Numbered from the stretch's first letter, positions 23,221 through 32,564 are shown. The stretch: DNA of 37,765 nt from Klebsiella pneumoniae (GCA_945861065.1 CAMASI010000041.1:1-37765); one strand, 5' to 3'. Numbers and translations: made by a program. The notes: generated by a model not told the origin, from the letters alone.

Positions 23221-24675
23221 TCAAGGGAGGGGCACGCAATCCACGGCGGCGCCGTCGTCCACGGAGATCGCACCATCTCCGAAACGTACCGCCGTGCCAT
23301 CTTGGGCGGCGAACGCGCAGCGCACCTTCCGGCCATCGAGCAGGGCGACGTCCATGGTGCTGGGCCCCGGCACGATCGGGAATTTGCCGGGTGCCCTGAT
23401 GGTGACGTCGCCCAGCGTTGCGCTGGCGCCTTGGGGCAACCAAACGCGAATCTCCGCCTTACCGTCGTCGCTGATGTACTTGAAGATTGCGGCCACACCG
23501 AGCACGCCCACGACGAGGGTGAGCAGGGCCACGAAACCGACCAGGGGTGCCCAACTCGGTCGCGGATTGATCGGCTGTGTAGGCGCCCGTTTGAACGCGT
23601 CCGTGATCTCGGAGATGGCCTCGTTCTCCTCCATCGTCTCGCCGTTGTCCACCTCGGTGCCAGTGGGCGGCTTTCGTTGGCGAGCCTCGTAGATCGGCAG
23701 CACGGTGGTTCGACAGAACTCCTCAAGGCCAATGCGGTAGCGGGGTTCGATGGCGTAAAGCAGTTGCTCCAATTCCCGCGCGCAATCGATGGCGCTGGGC
23801 CGGTAGTCGCGGGTGTAGGCGCACATGCGGCGAACGAGGTCGCGCATGTCCTCTAGGGCCGATTGGCCCATGCCAGGGACCTGGATGTACTGAAGTTGGC
23901 GATTGAGCGCCGTCTCGTGGGTCACCGGATTGATGGACAGACTCATCGTGCGGCCGGTGAGCAGTTCGAACAGGCTCATGCCTGTGGAGTAGACGTCCAC
24001 TGCTGGGCTGTCGTTCTGCCCATCCAGCCGTTCCGGCGCCATATATGGGCGGCTGCCCATGACGACGGATTCGGTGTTGGCTTCGCGACCTTCGAACTCG
24101 CCTTTGGCGATCCCGAAGTCCACGACCTTGATCTCGCCGTGAATCGACGCGAGGATGTTGGACGGCTTGATGTCGCGGTGGATGACGCGCATCGGGCGGC
24201 CGTCTTCGCCGAGCGCTTCTTGGTAAGCCACATGGAGCGCAACACAGGTCTGGCGGGCCATTTCAATGGCGATCGCGGGAGGGAGGCCGTCGCGGAATCG
24301 GTACAGGATGAGATCGAGCGATACGCCTTGTACGTGCTCCATGACGACGATGGGGCGTCCGTTGATCTCCATCAATCGCTCGACGCGCACGATGTTCGGA
24401 TGGTTGATCCGGGACAACAGGCGGGCTTCGTCCCGTGTTCGGTTCAGGATTTTCTTGTTGGCGACGTAGGCGCCCTTGAGAATCTTGAGCGCCACTTTGC
24501 GCTTGAGCGGATCGTTGGACACGCGCGCAACGCACACCGTGCCGAAAGATCCTTCGCCCAAGATCTCTAGGATTTCGAATGGTCCAGCGCGCGTCAGGCC
24601 GCAATCCGTGGTTTGTGGCTGACTAGCGCGGTGCGGCGCGCCCGCCGAGAGGCTAACGCCGCGTTCGTGGAACAC
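23221..24675 (-). CDS. Transmembrane Ser/Thr protein kinase (PknB-like)
   Basis: The 484-residue protein begins with an N-terminal kinase domain (about 33-310): Gly-rich loop LGEGSFGTV (39-47), VALKILK with catalytic Lys 64, HRDIKPSN with catalytic Asp 168, DFG (187-189), and the APE-like APER with RP upstream. All catalytic residues are present, so it should be active. A juxtamembrane acidic and Pro-rich linker precedes one transmembrane helix (about 376-398). A ~85-residue external tail of PEGA-like beta character follows (AEIRVWLPQGASATLGDVTI). GTG 24675 is the only in-frame start before the Gly loop and has a weak ribosome-binding site. The FHA proteins at 4413-6325 are possible readers of its phosphorylation. 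Confidence 0.9.
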   Translation of the reverse strand: MFHERGVSLSAGAPHRASQPQTTDCGLTRAGPFEILEILGEGSFGTVCVARVSNDPLKRKVALKILKGAYVANKKILNRTRDEARLLSRINHPNIVRVERLMEINGRPIVVMEHVQGVSLDLILYRFRDGLPPAIAIEMARQTCVALHVAYQEALGEDGRPMRVIHRDIKPSNILASIHGEIKVVDFGIAKGEFEGREANTESVVMGSRPYMAPERLDGQNDSPAVDVYSTGMSLFELLTGRTMSLSINPVTHETALNRQLQYIQVPGMGQSALEDMRDLVRRMCAYTRDYRPSAIDCARELEQLLYAIEPRYRIGLEEFCRTTVLPIYEARQRKPPTGTEVDNGETMEENEAISEITDAFKRAPTQPINPRPSWAPLVGFVALLTLVVGVLGVAAIFKYISDDGKAEIRVWLPQGASATLGDVTIRAPGKFPIVPGPSTMDVALLDGRKVRCAFAAQDGTAVRFGDGAISVDDGAAVDCVPLP

Positions 24676-24693
24676 GTCGCGGTCGCCCTTCGT

Positions 24694-25440
24694 ATGTACA
24701 GAACGGCGGCAAGTGAAGCAAGCAAAGAATGGCGTCGCAGCCTATGGGCGCTGGCTGTGCTTGGCCTCACCCAGATCGCGTGGTTGGCGGCGACGCGGGC
24801 GTTGGGCGGCACCACGGGAGGGTTCGGCCTCGGAATCGTCGAGTCTTTCCTCGTCGGTTGGTACCTGTCATTGCTCGACGTTTCTGTCAATCGACCCCGC
24901 CAGATCGGCTTGGACGATGTTCAGAGCAGGCTCGGCGGGCTGTTCTTGGACACGATGTCTGTGTTGTTCGCGTTTTGGCTCCCGCAGTTCTTGCTGAGCC
25001 GGACTGCGCCGACGTTGTTGATGGTTCTGGTGCCGGTTGCGGGCTTGGCCTTCAATGTGGTTCCTGAATTGTTGTACCAAGGGAAGTCCACAAGTTTTGC
25101 CTTGCTGCGCGATTCGGCGAAGTTCATGTCCGAAAACTGGCCCGAATGGTTGGGCGCGCACATTCCGCTGTGGCTCGTCAGCTACGGCGCGGTGTGGTTG
25201 GCGATTCGGCAGTGGGACGCCGACTTGGCGACGAGCGTCGTGGGGATGTTTGGTCCATTCTTCGGTTTCGCCCTGTCAGGTCCCTTGGCCATCGGCTTGA
25301 TGGTGGGGGCCCCCGTACTGGGTATTGTTGGCCTCGGAGGCGTGCATTGGGTGATGCTCTTCCGTGGGCGCCTCTTTCTGGCGCTCAGCCGAACAAACCG
25401 CCGCGGGCGTGCTTGGAGCGAGCGCGCCGGATCCCGGTGA
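24694..25440 (+). CDS. Multi-pass membrane protein of unknown function
   Basis: The protein of about 248 residues has five or six hydrophobic segments, for example LWALAVLGLTQIAWLAATRA, TLLMVLVPVAGLAFNVV and PLAIGLMVGAPVLGIVGLGG. I do not recognise a family signature. It has an amphipathic N-terminus (YRTAASEASKEWRRS) and a basic C-terminal tail. The start is uncertain: ATG 24694 avoids overlap with the divergent kinase gene, while GTG 24667, GTG 24631 or TTG 24613 would extend the protein into it. Its last 56 bases overlap the convergent GH18 gene. Divergence from the kinase with almost no spacer suggests that at least one of the two real starts is further downstream or that expression is interlinked. 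Confidence 0.7.
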   Translation: MYRTAASEASKEWRRSLWALAVLGLTQIAWLAATRALGGTTGGFGLGIVESFLVGWYLSLLDVSVNRPRQIGLDDVQSRLGGLFLDTMSVLFAFWLPQFLLSRTAPTLLMVLVPVAGLAFNVVPELLYQGKSTSFALLRDSAKFMSENWPEWLGAHIPLWLVSYGAVWLAIRQWDADLATSVVGMFGPFFGFALSGPLAIGLMVGAPVLGIVGLGGVHWVMLFRGRLFLALSRTNRRGRAWSERAGSR

Positions 25441-26923
25441 GGGCAAAGGCCCCGATCCACAATCCAGCGAGGCCCGGAGCAGACGTACAACCGCCTGGTT
25501 TGTACCGGCTTCCGGCGTCGGGATCGATCACAATCACGGTGGACGTCGCAGGTGCGCTTTCCGCCCCTTCCGACGAAACAACCAGCTCGAAGATGCGGTT
25601 GCCAACACCTTCGACGACGAAAATTGGCGCTACGTCGAAGGGGTTGCTCAAGGACACATTGGGTCCGCCTACTTGGGTCCATGCATAGGTGAGTGGGCCT
25701 GGACCGGTGCTGCCGGCGCCCGATAGGACAACGGTGTCGCCGGGGTACGCGAGGAACGGTGCGCCTGCATCGGCGACCAAGGCTTCTGTTCCGGGCGGTT
25801 CGTTGGTCGAGGGGGTGGTGCCTGGAGGGGAGTCCGACAGCGCCTCCGCAAGCATCTCCCAGATGGCAGGGTCGTCTGCGTCGTAATGCAGTGCCCAGAA
25901 CCCGATGCCAGACACGGCAGCGGTGTCGCGGGCGTACACCACGCGTTCTTGAAGGGTGTCGACGTCGCCGTACCACACCTGATCCGCGCCGTCCCAGGTC
26001 CACAGGGAGGACGTCGTGGGCTCCTCGCGGCGTCCCAGCACTTCTGCGTCTGCGATGGCGTCACGGTAGAACACAGACCAACCAGTGCCAATGGCGCCCG
26101 CGGGCACGGCCTCGGAACCTGTGGTCCACCCCTGACCATAGAGGGGCAGGCCGAGGATGACGCGGTTGGGGTCGGCACCGTAGGTGGCGTAGTCCGCCAA
26201 GGTCCAACTCAGACTGTACTTGGAAGAAAACGCGGTGCCGGCGCCGGACACGAGGGGGTCATTCGGGCCCGCTTCGGTGGAGCCCGTCCAGTGGTAGCCG
26301 TACCCCATGATGAACAGGTCGGCGTGTTTCGTCAGCTCGGAGTAGTCCCAGCTTCCGGACCAGTCTACGGCGGGTGTGGCGAGCACGACGTCTTCGACTG
26401 CGGCGTCGAGGTCTTCGGTAAAGCTGATCATCTCGTCTCGAACCGACACAGGTAGGCCCTCAAAGTCGATGTTGACGCCGTGCGCGCCTGTGCTGTCGAC
26501 CCAGCCCACGAGGTCGTCGATCAGGGCGGTGCGGTGCGACGAAGAACTGAGCAGGGTTTCGAGTGAATCGTAGTCAAATTGGGTCACGCATAAATGGACG
26601 CGCACGCCGTACGGCTCAGCCATCGCCACGGCAGTTGCCGTTTGGTCCCAGGGCCAGGTGTCCGTCAGGGTGCCGCTTGCGCTGGCGCCTGCGCTGAACA
26701 GGGCGATGTGGCTAAGGTCGTCCCATCGCACGGTCGCGAGATCGGCGTCCCACCACGCGAGGTACCCGTACACGGTGTGATCGGGTCCGGGTGTCGGGCT
26801 GGTCATGCTTCCACGAGGCGGAGGCGCTGGCAGCGTTGCTTGGTGACCGTAAACGCCGACCTGAGCGGAATGGGGTCCTGGCGACGGGGCTGCAAAGGCA
26901 GCTGCGACGAGCAATTTGAGCAT
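25385..26923 (-). CDS. Secreted GH18 (chitinase-like) protein with PKD-type domain
   Basis: The 512-residue product starts with a short signal peptide (MLKLLVAAAFAAPSPGPHSA). The GH18 barrel (about 50-370) begins with VYGYLAWWDAD. Its active-site strand reads AHGVNIDFEG (147-156), matching DGxDxDxE with Glu 155 as the acid and Asp 153 conserved, but with His in place of the first Asp. The later MGYGYHW (206-212) and WALHYDADD fit GH18 strands 6 and 8. Next is a PKD/Ig-like domain (DAGAPFLAYPGDTVVLSGAG and onward). The C-terminus has a Cys, a hydrophobic stretch and an Arg-rich end (GGCTSAPGLAGLWIGAFALT, then GIRRARS), like myxobacterial C-terminal sorting tails. The start ATG has AAGGA 6 bases upstream. 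Predicted activity is on beta-1,4-GlcNAc polymers such as chitin or peptidoglycan. Confidence 0.85.
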   Translation of the reverse strand: MLKLLVAAAFAAPSPGPHSAQVGVYGHQATLPAPPPRGSMTSPTPGPDHTVYGYLAWWDADLATVRWDDLSHIALFSAGASASGTLTDTWPWDQTATAVAMAEPYGVRVHLCVTQFDYDSLETLLSSSSHRTALIDDLVGWVDSTGAHGVNIDFEGLPVSVRDEMISFTEDLDAAVEDVVLATPAVDWSGSWDYSELTKHADLFIMGYGYHWTGSTEAGPNDPLVSGAGTAFSSKYSLSWTLADYATYGADPNRVILGLPLYGQGWTTGSEAVPAGAIGTGWSVFYRDAIADAEVLGRREEPTTSSLWTWDGADQVWYGDVDTLQERVVYARDTAAVSGIGFWALHYDADDPAIWEMLAEALSDSPPGTTPSTNEPPGTEALVADAGAPFLAYPGDTVVLSGAGSTGPGPLTYAWTQVGGPNVSLSNPFDVAPIFVVEGVGNRIFELVVSSEGAESAPATSTVIVIDPDAGSRYKPGGCTSAPGLAGLWIGAFALTGIRRARSKHARGGLFG

Positions 26924-26935
26924 GGGGCGTCCTTG

Positions 26936-27021
26936 AGGAGGCTTACCTCCTGCCTCGGCGAGGGCTCGCCAGCAACCATGCGGCGCGCGCCTTGACCTGC
27001 TAAGGCTGCGGTCCCCCGGGG
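26936..27021. promoter_or_regulatory. Hairpin-rich divergent intergenic region
   Basis: The 101-base spacer between the divergent GH18 gene and the glycosyltransferase operon holds several perfect inverted repeats: AGGAGG-CTTA-CCTCCT (26936-26951), GGCGA-GGGC-TCGCC (26957-26970), GGCGCGCGCC, and CCCCGGGG (27014-27021). The first sits immediately upstream of the GH18 ribosome-binding site. Both operon promoters should be here, but no clear -35/-10 pair was found. The density suggests structured leaders or a protein-binding region. Confidence 0.45.
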
Positions 27022-27024
27022 TTC

Positions 27025-30009
27025 ATGTTGATTCCCTTCGTCGCGCCGTCGCGGAGCACGTCCACAGCCGACCGATGGACGCTGGCGGAGAGAATCGTTG
27101 TGGTGATGCTGTCGATCGCCGCGGTGGCCCATCAGGCCCGGTGGTGGGAGTGGTGCATCGAAGACGCGGCGATCAGCTACGCCTACGCCCGAAATTTTGC
27201 GAACGGCGACGGTTTTGTTCCCTTCGTCGGGGGCGAACGTGTGGAGGGCTTCAGTAATCCCACTTGGGTATTTTTGTTGATGCCCTTTCACCGGCTCGGG
27301 CTGGACCTCTTTTCGGTATCGAGGGGCCTGGAAGCGGTGTTGTGTGCCTTGACGGTGCCCCTCGCTTGGCTCATCGGGCGGGAGGTGGACGACAGACCTC
27401 GCAGCATCGTGCCCCTCGCCTCTGCTGCGCTGCTGGCCGCGAATCCCCAATTCGCGCACTGGGGCCAGTCGGGGCTTGAGAACGGCCTGTACAGCTTTCT
27501 CGTCGCCGGTGGCCTTTTTCGATTGCTGGTGGAGGTCCGTGTCGGAGGCACCCCCTGGTCGGCCTTGTGGTTCCTGCTGGTCGGATGGACGCGGCCCGAG
27601 GCCCCCGTCGTGGTGGCGTTGGCCTGGTCGTTGCGCTGCGCCTGGACGTGGGAGCGCGACGGTTGGCGCGGCACCGCTTGGTGGACGACGCTCGTTTTGG
27701 GGCCGTCACTCGCGTTTGAGGCGCTCCGCCTGTGGTATTTCGCTTGGCCTTTTCCTCAGACGTTCTATGCCAAACTCGAAGAAAAGGACAAGGGCTGGTG
27801 GGTTTGGGAACATAAGGGTGGCGGGTGGATGTACGTCCGGAACTGGGCGCATAGCCTGGGCATTGGCTACCTCCTGCCTGTTGGGGTGCTTGGGGCCTGG
27901 GGCTATCGGCAGGCCGCTCCGATGGCATTCGGCGTAGCCGTCATCGGCTTACCCGTCGCTGCAAGAGGCCCGACGTGGTTGCTCTTTCCGGTGTCGTTGT
28001 TCGTGTTGTGGGGTGTGGTCGTGCTCGCCGTTGGGGGCGCAGGGCGTCGCAGTCGATGGGCACTTTTCGGCCTCGTCGCCGGGATTGGCGTGACGGCCGC
28101 GATGTACCAGGCCCACCTCCGCGGTTGGGCGGCGCCAAAGCTTCCCCTACCCAAAGAGTTTGAGAACGTACCCGTATACGCAATGCTCTCGGCGTTTCTG
28201 TTTGTACCCGGGCGCTCGTGGCTGATGGGAAATCGAGCGCGCACCGCGGTGACCGTTTTCACCGCCTTTGGGTTGGTGTGGTGCGTCGTCGCGGTGGGCG
28301 ACTGGATGAAGGGATTTCGATGGTTGTCACTGTGTGCCGTACCGCTTTCGGTCGTGTTGGCCTCGGGTGTCAGCGAGGCCGCCAGGCTTGTTCAGGTGTT
28401 GTGGAATGGGCGCGAGGACCGTTTGGGTCTGGCGGGCGCCGTGGCTGCCGTCGCGCTGTTCCTTGCGCCGATGCCAGCGGCCTGGCGAAGCAGCGAGGAC
28501 ATGGCAACGAAACCTGACACCACGCCGTTTTCAGTGAAGGCCCGTGTCGATTTTGTGCAGAGCGTGCGCAAACGCATCCACCACGAAGGGAATTGGGTGG
28601 ACTACGACGTGGACATGGGCGCTCATATGTGGTGGAGCGACTTTGAGATGGTGGATATGGCTGGCTTGGTGGACACGCCGATGGCGCAACACCGGTTTCA
28701 GAGGCAGTTTCTAAGCGAATACTTGTTTAAGGAGCGTCGGCCGCATTTCATGCATGTGCACGGCAATTGGGCGAGCACGTCCAAGATACCGACGCTGCCT
28801 GAATTCAAGAGCGACTATGTAGAAATCCCCGGATATGCGCAGGGAAAATCGATTCACCCTGGCAACTATCTGCGCAGGGACTCCCTCCTCTCGCCCACGT
28901 GGCCCCATCCGGAACAGCGACGTGTGCGATTTGCCGACGGGATAACGTTGGAGGGTTGGGACATTCCGTCGCCGGAGGTCGGCAAGGGTCGAATGTTCTA
29001 TGTCGAGGTCGGGATGTCGACCCGCCCACGAAAGGAGGGCCAGGACTTTCGATTGTTGCTCTTCCTTCATGACGAATCTGGCGTCGCCGCGAGTTGGGAC
29101 GTGCCGCTGGGCTACGACTGGCTCCTTCCCAACAAATGGGGCTTGCGCGATAAGTTCATTGGGCGCTACGATCTGCCGCTACCGGTCAACGTAGAGGAAG
29201 GCCGGTATGGCGTCGGATTTGTCGTGGTGGCAGCGGATGGCTCGGTGGTCGAAGCCTCACCCCTTCCGGATCCGGCCGACGCCGATTCCGATCCGGAGCG
29301 GTTGTCGGCGGGGGCCGTTGTCGGCGGTCGAGACGAGACTGAAGCCAAGTTTGCTCGTGGCGAATTGAGATTTGATGCGGGCCTGACTGTCGTATCCATT
29401 GATGCCCTGTCTGGGTTCGCGAAGACGGACCGCGAAGCCGCGCTCAAGGCAGCGGCGGACGGAAAGTGCGAGGCTGCGGAAGTCGACTGGGCTTTGGCTC
29501 GACACCACCGCCCGCAAAACGATGAGTGGGTTGCAGAACACCAGAGTCGCGTTTCTTCGGCGTTCGCGACTTGTTTTGCTGGACTTGCCGCGGCGGAACC
29601 CGCCAAGGCGGTCGTGTGGCTCGAGCGGGCGTTGCATTGGGACTCTAGAAACGCGGATTACCTTGCCGCCGCCGGCCCCTTCGCGGAAGCCCTTTACGAA
29701 CAGGGTGAGGTGGCGCGCCTGGCGGGAGACTTCGACACCGCCTATGCGCGCTACGATGCGGCCCTGTCGGTTTGGCCCTGGCATGCATGGGCACGGAGGC
29801 GCGCAGAAGAGGCGCGGACGGCGCGGCTCGACCTTGATCCTGCCGTGCGCGCGGCGGAACGTCACGCCGAACAGACGAAACGGGAGGAGCAGCGAAAGAA
29901 ACGGGGTTCCACGGCATCGGGCGCGGGCTCATTGCCGGCCTCGTCTGTGCAAATTGAGGTTGAAGAGGTGCCGGACGCCCCGGCAGCCGGGGGCGACGAA
30001 GCCCTGTGA
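27025..30009 (+). CDS. GT-C type membrane glycosyltransferase with C-terminal extension
   Basis: The 994-residue protein begins with a cytoplasmic leader and a first helix, then the diagnostic first extracytoplasmic loop WCIEDAAISYAYARN (43-57) and GERVEGFSNPTW (70-81). This pattern is shared by ArnT/PMT-like GT-C enzymes that use polyprenyl-phosphate sugars; the acidic pair at 46-47 is in the usual catalytic position. About ten more hydrophobic segments run to residue ~490. An extracytoplasmic domain follows with WWSDFEMVDMAGL (about 535-547) and HVHGNWA (about 578-584), then a beta-sandwich-like part, a helical TPR-like part (about 790-940) and a charged tail. The acceptor and sugar are unknown. 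Its stop overlaps the paralogous gene's start (GTGA), the first link of a four-gene coupled operon. Confidence 0.85.
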   Translation: MLIPFVAPSRSTSTADRWTLAERIVVVMLSIAAVAHQARWWEWCIEDAAISYAYARNFANGDGFVPFVGGERVEGFSNPTWVFLLMPFHRLGLDLFSVSRGLEAVLCALTVPLAWLIGREVDDRPRSIVPLASAALLAANPQFAHWGQSGLENGLYSFLVAGGLFRLLVEVRVGGTPWSALWFLLVGWTRPEAPVVVALAWSLRCAWTWERDGWRGTAWWTTLVLGPSLAFEALRLWYFAWPFPQTFYAKLEEKDKGWWVWEHKGGGWMYVRNWAHSLGIGYLLPVGVLGAWGYRQAAPMAFGVAVIGLPVAARGPTWLLFPVSLFVLWGVVVLAVGGAGRRSRWALFGLVAGIGVTAAMYQAHLRGWAAPKLPLPKEFENVPVYAMLSAFLFVPGRSWLMGNRARTAVTVFTAFGLVWCVVAVGDWMKGFRWLSLCAVPLSVVLASGVSEAARLVQVLWNGREDRLGLAGAVAAVALFLAPMPAAWRSSEDMATKPDTTPFSVKARVDFVQSVRKRIHHEGNWVDYDVDMGAHMWWSDFEMVDMAGLVDTPMAQHRFQRQFLSEYLFKERRPHFMHVHGNWASTSKIPTLPEFKSDYVEIPGYAQGKSIHPGNYLRRDSLLSPTWPHPEQRRVRFADGITLEGWDIPSPEVGKGRMFYVEVGMSTRPRKEGQDFRLLLFLHDESGVAASWDVPLGYDWLLPNKWGLRDKFIGRYDLPLPVNVEEGRYGVGFVVVAADGSVVEASPLPDPADADSDPERLSAGAVVGGRDETEAKFARGELRFDAGLTVVSIDALSGFAKTDREAALKAAADGKCEAAEVDWALARHHRPQNDEWVAEHQSRVSSAFATCFAGLAAAEPAKAVVWLERALHWDSRNADYLAAAGPFAEALYEQGEVARLAGDFDTAYARYDAALSVWPWHAWARRRAEEARTARLDLDPAVRAAERHAEQTKREEQRKKRGSTASGAGSLPASSVQIEVEEVPDAPAAGGDEAL

Positions 30010-32564
30010 GTCGCGCGGTCCGAGCTTTCGCCGCGTTGGAACCTCAGGAACGTGTGGCGTGGACCCTTGTCGTACTTGCGACGGTCCTTTGGTTGGTTCT
30101 GTTCACGTTGTTGTCGCCTTGGCTCATCGAGGATGCCGCCATCAGCCTTTCTTACGCCCGCCATATTGGGACGGGTGACGGGCCCGTTCCCACGCCGGGT
30201 GCCGAAGTCGTGGAGGGATTCAGCAATCCGCTGTGGACGGTGTTGCTCGCGCTTGGCGTGGCGATTGGGCTATCTCCGTGGGTCCTCATCAAACTCGCTG
30301 GGATGGTTGGCGGCGTCGTGGGATTGGCGCTGACGTGGGCGTGGGCACGACGCTTGGTTGGGCCGGGTTGGCTGTCCGCGGTCGCACCGATTCTGTTGGC
30401 CTGCAACACCCAATGGACAATTTGGCGGGCTGCCGGACTCGAAAATCCGTTATTCGATGTGCTGATTGCTGGCGGGTGCCTGCGCTGGCTGGTCGAACGA
30501 GAACGCGGTGGCGCGCCTTGGTCCGCGGTCCTGCTGGGCCTCGCTGCCGTGACTCGGCCTGAAGGCGTTGCCACGGTCTTGCTCGTGGGAGGGTTTGTTT
30601 TTGTGGGCCGTTGGCGGCAAAGTGGCCCGAAAGGATTGGGGCTAGTATTTCTGTGGTTTACAATCGCGATCATTCCCTGGGTTGCGTGGGAGGTCTATCG
30701 CCTCCAGACATTCGGTTGGCCGCATCCAAACACGTACTACGCCAAGGTAGACGCCATTGAACGAAGCCTGCCATTTGATTGGGACGCTCGGAGTTGGTTC
30801 TACCTGACGCGTTGGTCCCTCATCCAAGGCGTGGTGGTGGTGTTGCCGTTGGTGCTTGGTTCGCTCGTCGGCACCCGGGGGTGGCGCGTTTGGGTTGTCG
30901 GCGTCGCCGTGGTCGTGTGCAGCCTGCTCGCGTTGGTGGGCATTCCCAACGTTGAATCTTGGTTGTGGTCCGGGAAGGAGCCGAATTGGCTCGAGCTTTG
31001 CCGGGTCATCTCCCTGATGTTGACCGGCGCCTTGGCCTTGTCCCTGGGTTGGGGCAGGCCGCACGACGAAGAACGCCTCCTGGCCGCCTCGGTCGGATTT
31101 GCCGCGCTGGCCTTTGCGGTGTGGTCAGGTGGCGATTGGATGGAGGGGTGGCGATGGATGTCGCCGGTTGCCATTCCGTTGTGCCTGCTCGTCGCCGACG
31201 GGCTCGCCGCGTTCGTACAAACGTGGCCCGGTCGGGTGCGGTGGTGGGTGCTGTGGGCCTCCGTACCGGCGTTGGCCGGTGTGGGCTACGACGTGTGGTT
31301 CTTGTCCCACGTGGACACGACGCCCTTCGATATTGGTCGTCGCGTGATTTACCATGAGGCCATCCTCAAGCGGGTGGACCTGCGCTTCCCATTGGTGCTC
31401 GACATCGACCAGGGAGGAAACCAGTGGTGGGGCGAGTTCGCCTTGCTCGATATGGCCGGACTCAACGACGTCGCAGTGGCCCACCATGGCTGGGAAAAAC
31501 CCTTTGTCGAAGAGTACGGGTACCGGGAACGCCTGCCCGATATCGCCCATATTCACGGCAGTTGGGCGGATCAGACGCGGTTTGTGCATTTACCTGGCTG
31601 GAAAAAATTCCTAAGGATTCCGCCCTACCCGGTTAGTCGTCGTACGTCGCATCCGGGGACCTTTCTGAGACGGGAACTGCTGTTCGGGCCGCCGTTGGAC
31701 CGTGCGGATCCGCATTGGAACAACTTTGCCGATAAAGTGGGCGTGGTGTGGCAGCTGGAGGCCGCGGAGGCAGTCCCGGGCTCAGTCTTAGTCGTGCGCG
31801 GTGGAATGCAGCGTTTGTCCAAGGCGACGCTGCGGCCGTTTCGCCTGTTGGTGACGGTGTCGAGCGGTGAGAGGTTGGTGGTCCACGACGTGCCACCGGC
31901 GTGGGACTGGGTCCCGGTGTCCGCCTTCGCCACCGGGGAGTCGGTGAATTTTCGGGTTGAAATACCAATTCCCGTGGATTTCCCGCTAGGTCCCGTGGAT
32001 CTCACGATGTCGGCGTTTGCAGAGGATGGCGAGCCCTTGCGCGCGTGGACGCAAAAAACGATCGATAAGTTTGGGCGATTTGTCCGAGCCGAAGCGGCAT
32101 GGCCGGCTGCCGGACGCATCGTAGACGACGAGGTGGCAGGCCGCTTGTCTCGGGACGATCTGAGGGTATCGGCGCGACAAGCGGTGCAGGGCAATTGCGA
32201 GGGGGCTGTCCGTCGTATTGACGCGGTGGAAGCGAGGTCGGGCGCCGCCGCGGTCACGGAGGAGGGCCGGGCAGAAGTCGCCCGTTGTTATGCGGTAAGG
32301 GCGGAGGGTTTGGTGCGCGAGGAGGCGCAGGCGGCCATCGTCGCGGCTCGGAATTGGGCGCATCGTGACCCGGTCGTCATTCGTACGGGGCGCCGGATGG
32401 CTGACGGATGGGAGCAGGCTGGAAATATGGCGCTTGAGCAGGGGAATCGAACCGCTGCCCACGACCTTTGGGTGGCGGCTTTGGCGGCGGACCCCACGCG
32501 GGGGCCGTTACGTCGCCGGGTGGAGGAGAATCGCGACGTGCGTTTGGGGATCGTAAAGCCGTGA
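30006..32564 (+). CDS. Paralogous GT-C type membrane glycosyltransferase
   Basis: The 852-residue protein is a diverged tandem paralogue of the preceding gene. The first loop reads WLIEDAAISLSYARH (39-53) with the acidic pair at 42-43, then GAEVVEGFSNPLW. The multi-pass membrane region extends to about residue 430. It shares the same extracytoplasmic extension: QWWGEFALLDMAGLND (about 471-486), EYGYRERLPDIAHIHGSWAD and SHPGTFLRREL correspond to equivalent parts of the paralogue. A beta-rich segment and an Ala/Arg-rich helical end follow. The GTG start overlaps the upstream stop, and its own stop overlaps the cytochrome gene start (TGATG). Together the pair may form a heterodimer or act in sequence on one acceptor; this is inference. 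Confidence 0.84.
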   Translation: MSRAVRAFAALEPQERVAWTLVVLATVLWLVLFTLLSPWLIEDAAISLSYARHIGTGDGPVPTPGAEVVEGFSNPLWTVLLALGVAIGLSPWVLIKLAGMVGGVVGLALTWAWARRLVGPGWLSAVAPILLACNTQWTIWRAAGLENPLFDVLIAGGCLRWLVERERGGAPWSAVLLGLAAVTRPEGVATVLLVGGFVFVGRWRQSGPKGLGLVFLWFTIAIIPWVAWEVYRLQTFGWPHPNTYYAKVDAIERSLPFDWDARSWFYLTRWSLIQGVVVVLPLVLGSLVGTRGWRVWVVGVAVVVCSLLALVGIPNVESWLWSGKEPNWLELCRVISLMLTGALALSLGWGRPHDEERLLAASVGFAALAFAVWSGGDWMEGWRWMSPVAIPLCLLVADGLAAFVQTWPGRVRWWVLWASVPALAGVGYDVWFLSHVDTTPFDIGRRVIYHEAILKRVDLRFPLVLDIDQGGNQWWGEFALLDMAGLNDVAVAHHGWEKPFVEEYGYRERLPDIAHIHGSWADQTRFVHLPGWKKFLRIPPYPVSRRTSHPGTFLRRELLFGPPLDRADPHWNNFADKVGVVWQLEAAEAVPGSVLVVRGGMQRLSKATLRPFRLLVTVSSGERLVVHDVPPAWDWVPVSAFATGESVNFRVEIPIPVDFPLGPVDLTMSAFAEDGEPLRAWTQKTIDKFGRFVRAEAAWPAAGRIVDDEVAGRLSRDDLRVSARQAVQGNCEGAVRRIDAVEARSGAAAVTEEGRAEVARCYAVRAEGLVREEAQAAIVAARNWAHRDPVVIRTGRRMADGWEQAGNMALEQGNRTAAHDLWVAALAADPTRGPLRRRVEENRDVRLGIVKP

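Noticed and set aside
24613..24693. N-terminal extension of the membrane protein starting at TTG 24613
   Set aside because: It would overlap the divergent kinase gene by 63 bases and is Arg-rich without a ribosome-binding site; ATG 24694 is simpler.
26940..27010. Possible SAM (S-box) riboswitch before the glycosyltransferase operon
   Set aside because: Only GCAACC and TGCTAA resemble the consensus; the conserved AGAG, GGGA and GAUGAAA parts are missing, and the gene has no link to methionine metabolism.
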